Assembly: GCA_014534095.1 (NCBI GenBank)
Contig: JACVSD010000080.1
Span: 1 to 7,518, forward strand
Reading direction: 5' to 3'
From: Nitrospiraceae bacterium
Lineage (GTDB): Bacteria > Nitrospirota > Nitrospiria > Nitrospirales > Nitrospiraceae
Length of the DNA: 7,518 bases
Shown: in pieces, positions 1 through 5,648 of the stretch
Layout: each line of letters begins with the position of its first letter
Numbering within the stretch: position 1 is the stretch's first letter
Notes under the pieces: model-generated
The model's database searches: none
What the model was told of the DNA's origin: nothing
What the model saw: only the letters and a program-made list of their open reading frames with translations
Made by a program: the position numbers and the translations under genes

Positions 1-725
1 GAGTGGGACGGCTGAGCGCTTAAATGTTCCGTGACGGCGTTGTGAAAGCGCAGCATGGCGACGTGCATCTGGCTGATGATGACATTTTCATCATTGCGGC
101 CATCGCCGAGGATGGCTTGCAAATTGGCGTCACGAGGCAGATCGTACCGGACCGCTCCTTTGCGAGAGACAGCCTCCGAACCGGGAAGGATTTCGACACG
201 CAGCTTGATCAAACCGCTACTGCGGTCGTAGAGCTGCGGGGACTCCTCCGGCCCGTTGCCGTACACACTGTCGAGATCAAAGGCGGCCGTCCGAAAATTG
301 GTCGTTTTCTTCGGATGGCTGACCTCCATCAACGGAGACTTCAAATCCAGCGTCAGATCGTGATCAATGAACTGTCCGAGAAACGTCATCCCCGCTGGGA
401 TGTTGGGATTGTCGGGATTCAGCGGACTGAAGACATCCGGATTCAGGATTGATTGGACGGGATCAGTCAACAGGTCTTTCGCATCGAGCACACCACCCTT
501 TCGGCCGAACTTCTGCACCTGCTCGCGAAGATCGCTGCTGGGAGAGGCGAAGGGTGGCAACCCCGGAAACAGCCGGGTGAAGATGTCGTCGGGGCGACTA
601 GGCATCACGTTGGGCACTTCGACCGTTTGGGCCAACGAGGACACAGCGGTTACGGCAAGGAAGGTCGCACCCCACACCAGGTTGATGCCTAACATGTAAA
701 GTGGTGAGCGGATACCCCGTGGCAT
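1..725 (-). CDS. Secreted animal-type haem peroxidase (N-terminal part, cut by window edge)
   Basis: This is the first 241 codons of a minus-strand gene whose 3' part lies outside the window. Residues 1-33 look like a Sec signal peptide (basic start, hydrophobic core, Ala-Gln cleavage region), so the enzyme should act in the periplasm or outside the cell. Family hallmarks of the animal (myeloperoxidase/cyclooxygenase) haem peroxidase superfamily are visible. GQFIDHDL at 117-124 carries the distal His122 and the flanking Asp121 that in mammalian enzymes esterifies haem. LDSVYG lies at 151-156. GDGRNDE at 207-213 supplies the catalytic Arg210 and Glu213, followed by a conserved His/Arg-His-Asn helix (221-229). 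The residue after Glu213 is Asn, not the Met that forms the sulfonium haem link in myeloperoxidase. The expected reaction is peroxide-dependent oxidation of halides or small organics; the substrate is unknown. The ATG at 725 is preceded by AAGGAGGG with a 4-nt gap, which fixes the start. The proximal His would lie in the missing part. Confidence 0.9.
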   Translation of the reverse strand, partial: MPRGIRSPLYMLGINLVWGATFLAVTAVSSLAQTVEVPNVMPSRPDDIFTRLFPGLPPFASPSSDLREQVQKFGRKGGVLDAKDLLTDPVQSILNPDVFSPLNPDNPNIPAGMTFLGQFIDHDLTLDLKSPLMEVSHPKKTTNFRTAAFDLDSVYGNGPEESPQLYDRSSGLIKLRVEILPGSEAVSRKGAVRYDLPRDANLQAILGDGRNDENVIISQMHVAMLRFHNAVTEHLSAQPSH

Positions 726-729
726 AGAA

Positions 730-737
730 CCCTCCTT
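730..737 (-). promoter_or_regulatory. Strong Shine-Dalgarno of the peroxidase gene
   Basis: Read on the minus strand this is AAGGAGGG, 4 nt before the ATG at 725. It is a near-perfect anti-16S match and supports that start over the internal Met codons. Confidence 0.75.
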
Positions 738-819
738 CTGTGGCTTTCGCCTTCAAAGGTTGAACAAAAGGAACATGTCAGTGATAGGAACGGACCGAGC
801 GGCTCTATTCCGTCAGCAG

Positions 820-838
820 AGGGGTGGAGAGAACCCCT
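820..838. repeat. Small inverted repeat in the peroxidase leader
   Basis: AGGGGT (820-825) and ACCCCT (833-838) form a perfect 6-bp stem with a 7-nt loop. It sits at the predicted 5' end of the peroxidase transcript, next to the candidate -10 box. There is no U-run on either side, so it is not a standard intrinsic terminator. It could be a 5' stabilising hairpin, an operator, or chance. Confidence 0.35.
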
Positions 839-866
839 GTATGAAGCACTTCGCAAACGCAGTCAA
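838..866 (-). promoter_or_regulatory. Candidate sigma-70-like promoter for the peroxidase gene
   Basis: On the minus strand TTGACT (861-866) is followed after 17 nt by CATACA (838-843). The -35 box is good (5 of 6), but the -10 box is poor. Transcription would begin near 831 and give a leader of about 105 nt. This is an inference from consensus only; other promoters in the 444-base gap are possible. Confidence 0.3.
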
Positions 867-1169
867 CGCCAGTAGCCTACCCGTTAAAGTTTGGAAGCTG
901 TCTAGGATTCTTCCCAGTGCCGCCGAAATTTACGCGTGTTTTACTTGGTGGTCTGAATGAAACGCGACTAGGTGAACCCCTAGATTAATCGATACAGGCC
1001 CTAGGCAATCAGGTACTTGGGCTCATGACATTTGGGAAGATTGCTTGCTGGTAACAAGACTGATACGTAAGGGCGATAGGGACGAATGAGGCTGCATGGT
1101 AGAATTATCTCTTAACGGAGTTGTGCAGTCCTAACGTGTTATCCACTTATTTACTGGCATGTGCTGGGC
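867..1169. other. Non-coding stretch between the peroxidase and TPM genes
   Basis: No convincing gene is present: short open frames on either strand lack ribosome sites and recognisable protein sequence. The notable content is a cluster of CTAG-containing motifs. CTAGG occurs at 902-906, an inverted pair CTAGG/CCTAG at 968-972 and 979-983 is separated by 6 nt, and a CCTAGG palindrome lies at 1000-1005. The palindrome GATTAATC (983-990) lies between them. CTAG is usually scarce in bacterial coding DNA, so the cluster may be a binding region for a regulator acting on the peroxidase gene. No clear intrinsic terminator is seen after the TPM stop codon. Confidence 0.4.
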
Positions 1170-1919
1170 CTATTCTTTATACCCCTCCCCGCTCGTCCCT
1201 CCCCCGAAGCCACCCCAATTACCAACGAAGCCCCCTTGGCCAGTTCCCCAGTACTCGCCCTGCTGAATTCGGCGATAGGGATGGCGGAGATCGGGACGAC
1301 TGATCCACCAGAAAAAAGAGATGGCGCCGATGCTCGTGAACAAGGTGATCCAGAATCCGACGCCCTTGAAATGCGTCTTTCCCAACGCTCCCACGCGCAC
1401 GTGCTGAGCCGGCGCAGCCAGCGCCACGACGGTACGGTAAAGCCCTTCTCCGTAGTGCCCGAGTTCAATGGAAGGATGAAGGTAGGCGCCGCCCACCTCG
1501 CTCATGAGGGCGGGTGTAATAATCGGCAGCATCTGGCGGCCCAGCGTCATCGCTGCCTGCCGTTCCTGCACCGCCACCAGCACCATCACGCCATGCTCCT
1601 GCTGCGCGGAGCCAATGCCCCACTTTTCGTACAGCGCCGTGGCATATTCGTGCGCTGAGCCGAACGGCTTGATCGTTGAAACAGTCACCACCACCATCTC
1701 GATACCGGTCTTGCGCTCCAGGTCCTGGCAGACCGACCGGATCCGGGCCTTCCACTCATCGCCCAGCACTTGCGCGTGATCGCTGACATAGCCCATCGGA
1801 CTCGGCAACGGCGGCCGCTCTTTCGGCCGCTCGTAGAGCGCCGCGTGGCCGGCTCCCAACCAGCAAGTCAGCAGGACGGTCGCTATAAGCAGGGCGCCAC
1901 TCGGCGAGAGGCACGTCAT
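1170..1919 (-). CDS. TPM-domain membrane-anchored protein with glycine-rich tail
   Basis: This is a 249-residue protein. Residues 1-26 look like a signal peptide ending in Gly-His-Ala. A TPM (TLP18.3/Psb32/MOLO-1) domain spans about 43-175: the early GYVSDHAQVLGDEW motif is typical, followed by the alternating strand and helix pattern of the family. One transmembrane helix lies at about 187-206, and the C-terminal tail (221-246) is rich in Gly, Trp and Phe, as is common in bacterial TPM proteins. TPM domains sit outside the cytoplasmic membrane; some have been linked to phosphatase activity or to repair and assembly of membrane complexes, but the biochemical role here is unknown. The ATG at 1919 was chosen because a signal peptide follows it directly and it overlaps the upstream stop as ATGA (1916-1919). 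A reading-frame extension to 2348 has no signal sequence and runs through the upstream gene. Translation is probably coupled to that gene. Confidence 0.88.
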   Translation of the reverse strand: MTCLSPSGALLIATVLLTCWLGAGHAALYERPKERPPLPSPMGYVSDHAQVLGDEWKARIRSVCQDLERKTGIEMVVVTVSTIKPFGSAHEYATALYEKWGIGSAQQEHGVMVLVAVQERQAAMTLGRQMLPIITPALMSEVGGAYLHPSIELGHYGEGLYRTVVALAAPAQHVRVGALGKTHFKGVGFWITLFTSIGAISFFWWISRPDLRHPYRRIQQGEYWGTGQGGFVGNWGGFGGGTSGEGYKE

Positions 1920-2680
1920 GTCCGCGCCTGCTGTATGCGCATTTCCACAGCCTGGACCAAGCTTCCGAGGCTGTCGAGGTAACGATTCATCAATCTCGGC
2001 ACTTCCTTTTGACCGGGTGAGATCTGCCCCTGCTTCAACAGCAGCGCATCGCGGAGGCCGGGCAGCGCCGTGCCGCAGAGGGATTCCATGTCTTTTAAGA
2101 GCGGCTCCCCATGCGAGACGACGGGCCGCCCCAGCAAGCGCTGCACACCCCGCAACACCGGCAACAGGGCTGTGATGGACAGCGGAAGAAGAATCGTCGT
2201 CGCTTCTTCGGTTCCCCCGCCCTCGACGAATCGTTGGCGCACGCGCAAAAGGTTCCCGCGGAGCCCCTGGAGGACTTCCCCGGCGAGATAGCGGGTATCC
2301 ACTTTCAACCCGACAAAGGGATCCTGACCCCACAGGACGCGATGGCATTCATGGATGTCCAGATACTCCAGGGGAAACACTGCCGCTGCGGACTGCAGAT
2401 CGTCTTTGGTCAGAAAGAGCGGCACGACGATTTGCTCCTTCGCCCATCGCGCATGAAGCGGCGCGTATTGCTTCAGGAGGGCGCCATCGTAGGAGGATAA
2501 GAAGAGGAGCAGATTGAGATTGGAGCGGCCGGGAAGGAATTCCTGACGGACCGCGCTGCCGTACAGCAGAAGCCCCTCCAATTCGTTGCCGTAGACCTTC
2601 GCCACGTCCTTGACATACCTGCGCAGCAATTGCTGAATGTCTTCCGGCAGCCCGTCGATCGTCCAATTTACGGAGGACAT
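1916..2680 (-). CDS. Nucleotidyltransferase-fold protein with altered active site
   Basis: This 254-residue cytoplasmic protein has an N-terminal nucleotidyltransferase (Pol beta/KNTase-like) fold. LLLYGSAVRQEFLPGRSNLNLLLFL at about 37-61, given here only as landmarks, contains the Gly41-Ser42 signature. The position that normally holds Asp-x-Asp (SDxDL) reads Ser53-Asn54-Leu55-Asn56. The later strand (QIVVPLFL, from about residue 83) also lacks the usual third Asp. The rest is a helical C-terminal half (about 130-250) without a motif I recognise. The missing metal-binding carboxylates suggest a non-catalytic or regulatory protein, or unusual chemistry. The gene starts 4 nt after the monooxygenase stop codon and overlaps the TPM gene by ATGA, so the three genes form one transcription unit. 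The Shine-Dalgarno is not strong (AGGAAGGG lies far upstream), so translation is likely coupled. Fold assignment is good; function is unknown. Confidence 0.8.
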   Translation of the reverse strand: MSSVNWTIDGLPEDIQQLLRRYVKDVAKVYGNELEGLLLYGSAVRQEFLPGRSNLNLLLFLSSYDGALLKQYAPLHARWAKEQIVVPLFLTKDDLQSAAAVFPLEYLDIHECHRVLWGQDPFVGLKVDTRYLAGEVLQGLRGNLLRVRQRFVEGGGTEEATTILLPLSITALLPVLRGVQRLLGRPVVSHGEPLLKDMESLCGTALPGLRDALLLKQGQISPGQKEVPRLMNRYLDSLGSLVQAVEMRIQQART

Positions 2681-2684
2681 TCCG

Positions 2685-3971
2685 CTATCCCACCCTTCCT
2701 GGCGTCATATTGCGCGCCGATGGGTCCGGCATGAAACCGGCCGCCATCACGCGATCGAGCACACTGAAGGGTGGGTCGCTGCGCAGACCCGCCGTCGTTG
2801 CCAACACGCGATAGCGCAACCGCGCATTGCGGTCCAAGGTGCGAAAAACGCGGTCTCGCAAAAATGCGATCGCGGGATTCGCTGTATTCCAGAACAGGAC
2901 CTGTTCGTCGGCCAGCCGTTGCAGCATCGTCACCTGTGGCCGCCGCAACTCTTCATAGCGCCGTAAAGTGGCCGCGGAATAATCGTTGCGGTCGATGCAC
3001 TCTGGGAGCAATTCGGCGAGAGTCATCGCATCGACCATCGCTTGCATGCGCCCTTGCGAGGCATGTGGGTTCATGGCATGCGCCGCATCTCCGATCAGGA
3101 CCGCGCCGTCCGCGACCCAGGTCGGGGTTCTCACCCGACCGGTTGGCATGAATGCAGTCTGCCGCCAATCCCGCAAGTTCTCGAACAACGCCGCTGACGA
3201 GGCGTCAATGGCGGTCCACGCGCTTTGGAGCGCGGGAATGCCCCGCTCTTTCACCTGATCATAAGACCCGGCGTCAATCATATAAAAGACGTACACCTTA
3301 TCGCCCGCGGCCGGAAACATGCCAAGGATTGTCTTTTTGCCGACGAAATACTTCGCCTCGGTGACTGGCGCCGGCGCATCAAGCATCGCAATTAAATAGC
3401 CCTGAGGATAGAGATGCAGGTCGGCAGGAATTTGCAAAGCCTCACGCACGGCTGAAAATGCTCCGTCCGCGCCGACCACCACCTTGGCCTTGAGTGTGAG
3501 GGTCTCCGCCCCCCGTGTTGCCGTCAGACCGACGATCTGTCCCTGCTGGCGGAGCAATCCTGTGAACGTGGTGGCATACCACAAGGAAACGGACGGCTCC
3601 GCTGCCATGGCATCGAGGATCGCATGATGGGCCGCGTTCGGCAGCGTGACCACGGCCCGGTTGTAAGGCGGTGGGAGGTCCCCGTAATCGACCGTGCAGA
3701 GGCGTTCGCCGCCGACCCGGCAGAAATGAAACTTGCGAACCGTGCGCGTCGATTCCTTCGACAGCTTGTGGAGCACTCCGAGACGGTCGAGAACATGCTG
3801 ACCGTTCGGCTGGAGAATTTCACCGCGCAAGCCCTGGGGCGGCCCGCCGGCCCGTTCAAGAACGACGGTGCGGACACCCTTCTGAGCCAATGCGAGCGCC
3901 AGCACCGCCCCGCCCCCGCCGGCGCCGACCACCGCAACGTCGGTTTCAACATCTGCTCCCAGCTTCGTCAC
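2685..3971 (-). CDS. FAD-dependent monooxygenase (UbiH/PHBH-like, PF01494 type)
   Basis: This 428-residue protein is a group A flavoprotein hydroxylase. The N-terminal Rossmann motif is GAGGGG (Gly16, Gly18, Gly21), with Glu39 at the end of the second strand for the FAD ribose. The DG motif is GADGAFSAVR (167-176; Asp169, Gly170). The GD motif is IGDAAHAMNPHASQG (293-307; Gly294, Asp295, Pro302). Together these are the three fingerprints of NAD(P)H- and O2-dependent aromatic or polyprenyl hydroxylases; related reductases and halogenases share the fold, so the substrate cannot be named. The protein has no signal peptide or clear membrane helix. The start is GTG at 3971, with GAGGAC about 5 nt upstream and an in-frame TGA shortly before it, so no long extension is possible. 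It is the first gene of a three-gene unit with the nucleotidyltransferase-fold and TPM genes. The gene lies next to a MITE-like element that ends about 40 bases upstream. Confidence 0.88.
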   Translation of the reverse strand: MTKLGADVETDVAVVGAGGGGAVLALALAQKGVRTVVLERAGGPPQGLRGEILQPNGQHVLDRLGVLHKLSKESTRTVRKFHFCRVGGERLCTVDYGDLPPPYNRAVVTLPNAAHHAILDAMAAEPSVSLWYATTFTGLLRQQGQIVGLTATRGAETLTLKAKVVVGADGAFSAVREALQIPADLHLYPQGYLIAMLDAPAPVTEAKYFVGKKTILGMFPAAGDKVYVFYMIDAGSYDQVKERGIPALQSAWTAIDASSAALFENLRDWRQTAFMPTGRVRTPTWVADGAVLIGDAAHAMNPHASQGRMQAMVDAMTLAELLPECIDRNDYSAATLRRYEELRRPQVTMLQRLADEQVLFWNTANPAIAFLRDRVFRTLDRNARLRYRVLATTAGLRSDPPFSVLDRVMAAGFMPDPSARNMTPGRVG

Positions 3972-3998
3972 GACCGTCCTCAGTCATTCGTCGGAAGG

Positions 3999-4026
3999 AT
4001 TGTCATTTCGCGCAGGATGTTCACAA
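3999..4026 (-). promoter_or_regulatory. Weak promoter candidate for the monooxygenase unit, partly inside the repeat element
   Basis: On the minus strand TTGTGA (4021-4026) and GACAAT (3999-4004) are spaced by 16 nt, each matching 4 of 6 consensus bases. The -35 box would lie within the end of the MITE-like element. This is only a consensus guess. Confidence 0.18.
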
Positions 4027-4278
4027 GGCCTGTCAGCAAAGCCGCAGCATGGCGCACGGCGGCGTGAATAAGATGACGCCAAGCTGTGTGCGCCGGCAAG
4101 ACAGTGAGGTAGTGTCTGAGGGCGAGGCGTAACGCATATCACCCACCTACCCCGAGCTGCCAACACCGCTCTTCGCATCTGCGGTACGTTGAGCGTGAAG
4201 TGGCCTCATGTCTACGCACGGGCATGAGATGGTAAGCGCCCGTGTCTTTCGCTGCTGGGAGGCTTTTCAACATTCTGC
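4012..4278. repeat. MITE-like inverted-repeat element, degenerate copy
   Basis: The 267-base gap between the monooxygenase and nuclease genes is bounded by imperfect terminal inverted repeats. The left arm (4012-4038) begins GCAGGATGTT. The right arm, read on the opposite strand from 4278, begins GCAGAATGTT. The arms agree at 21 of 26 aligned positions with one 1-nt gap. The same end sequence recurs in the better copy at 6599-6719 (for example GGATG...CAGCAAGGCC against GGATG...CAGCAAAGCC). The interior has no convincing gene but contains hairpins. The outer edge touches the stop codon of the nuclease gene (4278-4280). No transposase is encoded, so it would be non-autonomous; no clear target-site duplication is visible. 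It may also act as a bidirectional terminator or RNA structure between the two minus-strand units. Confidence 0.6.
4205..4244. terminator. Overlapping hairpins downstream of the nuclease gene
   Basis: CACGGGC (4217-4223) pairs perfectly with GCCCGTG (4238-4244) over 7 bp with a 14-nt loop. An alternative overlapping stem pairs CTCATG (4205-4210) with CATGAG (4223-4228). They are mutually exclusive because both use C4223. They lie inside the MITE-like element, 33 bases past the nuclease stop codon. The minus-strand side has no U-run, so intrinsic termination is only a possibility. Confidence 0.3.
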
Positions 4279-4844
4279 TACTCCCGCCAGGGGCGAAATC
4301 GTGTGTCATCCTTCCACAGAGACAAAAACTTCTCGCGGGCCTTCACCGAGATGGCATGATCGCGGATGACGTCCAATCGCTCATCATTGTACCGATTGCC
4401 GCTGGTGGTGTGGTTCATGGACCCGTTCGTATTGACTTCGTCATCGACGACCACCTGCTTCAGATGCATGAGGCTGTCGTGTCGGTTGACCCGGACAGGC
4501 GCCCCCGCCAGTCGAAGCGTCGACACCGCCGCCTGCTGCTTCTCATCGTCCAAGCGCTGACGGTCGGTGATCACGCGGACATCGACCCCCCGTTTTTTTG
4601 CCTCCACCAACGCCTTCACCGCCATCGGCGAGGTCAACCCGTACACCGACACGAAAATATAGCGCCGCGCACGGTCGTAAAGGTGCACGACTTGTCTGAG
4701 CGGCTCGTCTTCGGGGGCATACCAAACCTCCAGGCTCAGGGCCGAGGCGGAGCGGCCGGCAAACCCGGAAGCTGCTAACACAATGCAGAAGAGGAGGCCC
4801 CCGACAGCGTGATTCGTCGTGGCAAAGAAAAACGGTCGGATCAT
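4278..4844 (-). CDS. Secreted single-HKD phospholipase D/Nuc-type nuclease
   Basis: This 188-residue protein has a signal peptide of about 35 residues (hydrophobic 14-29, then Ser-Ala-Ser-Ala), so it should be exported. The mature part matches the small PLD-superfamily endonucleases such as Salmonella Nuc. It has the opening SLEVWYAP strand (37-44), the KKRGVDVRVITD segment (83-94), and a single HKD motif with His127, Lys129 and Asp134, followed by GSMN (141-144) and Asn153/Glu155. Proteins with one HKD motif normally dimerise to build one active site that cleaves phosphodiester bonds through a covalent phosphohistidine. The substrate could be DNA, RNA or phospholipid; nuclease is the likeliest by length and similarity. 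The ATG at 4844 overlaps the upstream stop as ATGA (4841-4844) and is followed directly by the signal peptide. A frame extension to 4916 was rejected because it buries the signal inside the protein. The mature domain looks full length. Confidence 0.87.
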   Translation of the reverse strand: MIRPFFFATTNHAVGGLLFCIVLAASGFAGRSASALSLEVWYAPEDEPLRQVVHLYDRARRYIFVSVYGLTSPMAVKALVEAKKRGVDVRVITDRQRLDDEKQQAAVSTLRLAGAPVRVNRHDSLMHLKQVVVDDEVNTNGSMNHTTSGNRYNDERLDVIRDHAISVKAREKFLSLWKDDTRFRPWRE

Positions 4845-5218
4845 TCGAGTTCGAATAACTCGCGGAAGTGGTCTTCGGACGATTCCCACGCCTGCGGCGC
4901 ATGCGTTTCCAGCCACTGGCGGAGGAATTGCTTTTGATCCGGCGTGAGCATCTGCTTGATCTGATGAGACCGGCCCTGGAGCGGTTGCAGAAAGCCGACG
5001 TGTTTGGTCACATCGAGGGTGGCCGTCCGAACATACACGTTGGTGAAGGCGGCCGGCTTATCCTCGTCGCCGTCGCCTTGTACCCAGACGGACAAGAATT
5101 TATCGAACGTGAGACCCGCGCTGTCCATAGCCGGCTCAGTATCATGAAAGAGTTCGTTCTCCGATTCTTTCAAGGGAGTCGCCTCGGCGGCGCGAAAGAG
5201 GAAATTCTTTTTCCACAT
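4841..5218 (-). CDS. Hypothetical protein, first gene of a pair with the exported nuclease
   Basis: This is a 125-residue protein that I do not recognise. It starts MWKKNFLFRAAE and has no signal peptide or membrane helix. The middle (about 37-85) looks like a beta-rich segment (FDKFLSVWVQG, AFTNVYVRTATLDV). The C-terminal 40 residues are helical and acidic, with LTPDQKQFLRQWLETH near 91-106. The start ATG at 5218 was chosen over an in-frame ATG at 5245 because GGAGG lies 7 nt before it, while the upstream ATG has no ribosome site and falls at the predicted transcription start. The reading frame ends in an ATGA overlap with the nuclease gene, so translation is likely coupled and the two products may be functionally linked, perhaps as a partner or cytoplasmic modulator. 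That link is inference from gene arrangement only. Confidence 0.72.
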   Translation of the reverse strand: MWKKNFLFRAAEATPLKESENELFHDTEPAMDSAGLTFDKFLSVWVQGDGDEDKPAAFTNVYVRTATLDVTKHVGFLQPLQGRSHQIKQMLTPDQKQFLRQWLETHAPQAWESSEDHFRELFELE

Positions 5219-5243
5219 GGCACGGCCTCCAAAAAGAGTCGGC

Positions 5244-5273
5244 ATAGTGGCGATGAAGGCTTTGCAAAGTCAA
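5244..5273 (-). promoter_or_regulatory. Candidate promoter of the hypothetical-nuclease pair
   Basis: On the minus strand TTGACT (5268-5273) is followed after 18 nt by CACTAT (5244-5249). This would give a leader of roughly 20 nt before the ATG at 5218, which fits with GGAGG being the first ribosome site in the transcript. The spacing is acceptable and the -35 box is strong. Confidence 0.45.
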
Positions 5274-5377
5274 GCTAGAGAGGCTTGTGACGTATCATGA
5301 TGGCGCGATGATACCGACGTGCCGCAACCGCACTGAATCCTATTCCTGCATTCTGTCTCTCATAGGTCGGGGCAACC

Positions 5378-5407
5378 TTGACAATGAGCGGGAGGCTTTG
5401 CTAGTTT
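5378..5407 (+). promoter_or_regulatory. Candidate promoter of the sulfur-transfer operon
   Basis: A perfect TTGACA -35 box (5378-5383) is followed after 18 nt by TAGTTT (5402-5407), a weak -10 box. The start of transcription would be near 5414, leaving a short leader of about 34 nt, too short for a riboswitch. A CCTAGG palindrome (5425-5430) falls within the leader. The promoter diverges from that of the hypothetical-nuclease pair, with about 100 bases between the two -35 boxes. Confidence 0.45.
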
Positions 5408-5447
5408 GGCAAAATTCCCTAATTCCTAGGCCAACTTCGGAGAATCC

Positions 5448-5648
5448 ATGCAGGTCAAGGTCAACGGAAAACCAGAAGAGGTCCAGGGCGGAACCGTCCT
5501 GGATTTGCTCAAGGCCAAGAAGATTGAACCACAGATGGTCGCCGTCGAGGTCAACGATAAGATGCTGGAGCGCGACCATCTTGGCACCACGTCCCTCAAT
5601 GAGGGAGACCAGGTCGAATTTCTCTTTTACATGGGAGGCGGCCTGTGA
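5448..5648 (+). CDS. ThiS/MoaD-like ubiquitin-fold sulfur carrier
   Basis: This 66-residue beta-grasp protein matches the ThiS pattern throughout. It has MQVKVNGKPEE at the start, VLDLLKAKKI (17-26), VAVEVNDKMLERD (31-43), LNEGDQVEFLF (50-60) and a C-terminus of Met-Gly-Gly-Gly-Leu. Carriers of this kind are adenylated on the terminal Gly by an E1-like enzyme and then bear sulfur as a thiocarboxylate. Here a Leu follows the glycines, so either the last residue must be removed before activation, as in CysO- and QbsE-like systems that use JAMM proteases, or the protein is used in an atypical way. The ATG at 5448 has GGAG (5439-5442) upstream. The next gene overlaps by GTGA (5645-5648), and an E1-like gene follows, which supports delivery of sulfur for cysteine synthesis rather than thiamine; no thiamine genes are seen in the window. 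Confidence 0.88.
   Translation: MQVKVNGKPEEVQGGTVLDLLKAKKIEPQMVAVEVNDKMLERDHLGTTSLNEGDQVEFLFYMGGGL
5633..5638 (+). promoter_or_regulatory. Ribosome site for the cysteine synthase, built from the carrier's glycine codons
   Basis: GGGAGG lies 6 nt before the GTG start at 5645 and is made of the last base of the carrier's Met codon plus its first two Gly codons. It decides the GTG start and couples translation of carrier and enzyme. Confidence 0.7.

Noticed and set aside
24..452. A 142-codon plus-strand open frame, and an overlapping one at 367-699
   Set aside because: Both run antisense to the peroxidase gene, whose minus-strand frame carries clear catalytic motifs, a signal peptide and a strong ribosome site. 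The plus-strand translations show no family features.
760..960. A 66-codon plus-strand open frame in the gap upstream of the peroxidase gene
   Set aside because: It has no convincing ribosome site or recognisable protein pattern, and overlaps the likely promoter and leader of the peroxidase gene.
1920..2348. An N-terminal extension of the TPM gene to 2348
   Set aside because: The added sequence is low-complexity Arg/Ala/Gly-rich translation of the nucleotidyltransferase gene in another frame. The ATG at 1919 is followed at once by a signal peptide and forms an ATGA overlap.
3624..4132. Plus-strand open frames of about 150 codons antisense to the monooxygenase N-terminus
   Set aside because: They are shadows of a GC-rich gene; the minus-strand frame has all three flavoprotein fingerprints.
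3984..4178. A 64-codon minus-strand open frame between the nuclease and monooxygenase genes
   Set aside because: It lies mostly in the MITE-like element, is Arg/Cys/Pro-rich without family features, and lacks a ribosome site.
4242..4778. A 178-codon plus-strand open frame antisense to the nuclease
   Set aside because: The minus-strand frame contains the HKD motif and signal peptide; the plus-strand product has no recognisable features and starts in the repeat element.
4845..4916. An N-terminal extension of the nuclease gene to 4916
   Set aside because: It would place 24 residues before a clear signal peptide and overlap the upstream gene by 76 bases; the ATGA-overlap start at 4844 fits better.
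5219..5245. A longer start for the hypothetical gene at 5245
   Set aside because: There is no Shine-Dalgarno before it and it overlaps the predicted -10 region, whereas the ATG at 5218 has GGAGG 7 nt upstream.
5249..5447. A riboswitch or small RNA in the divergent gap before the sulfur operon
   Set aside because: The predicted leader is only about 34 nt and no conserved aptamer-like structure is visible; the rest is accounted for by two divergent promoter candidates.
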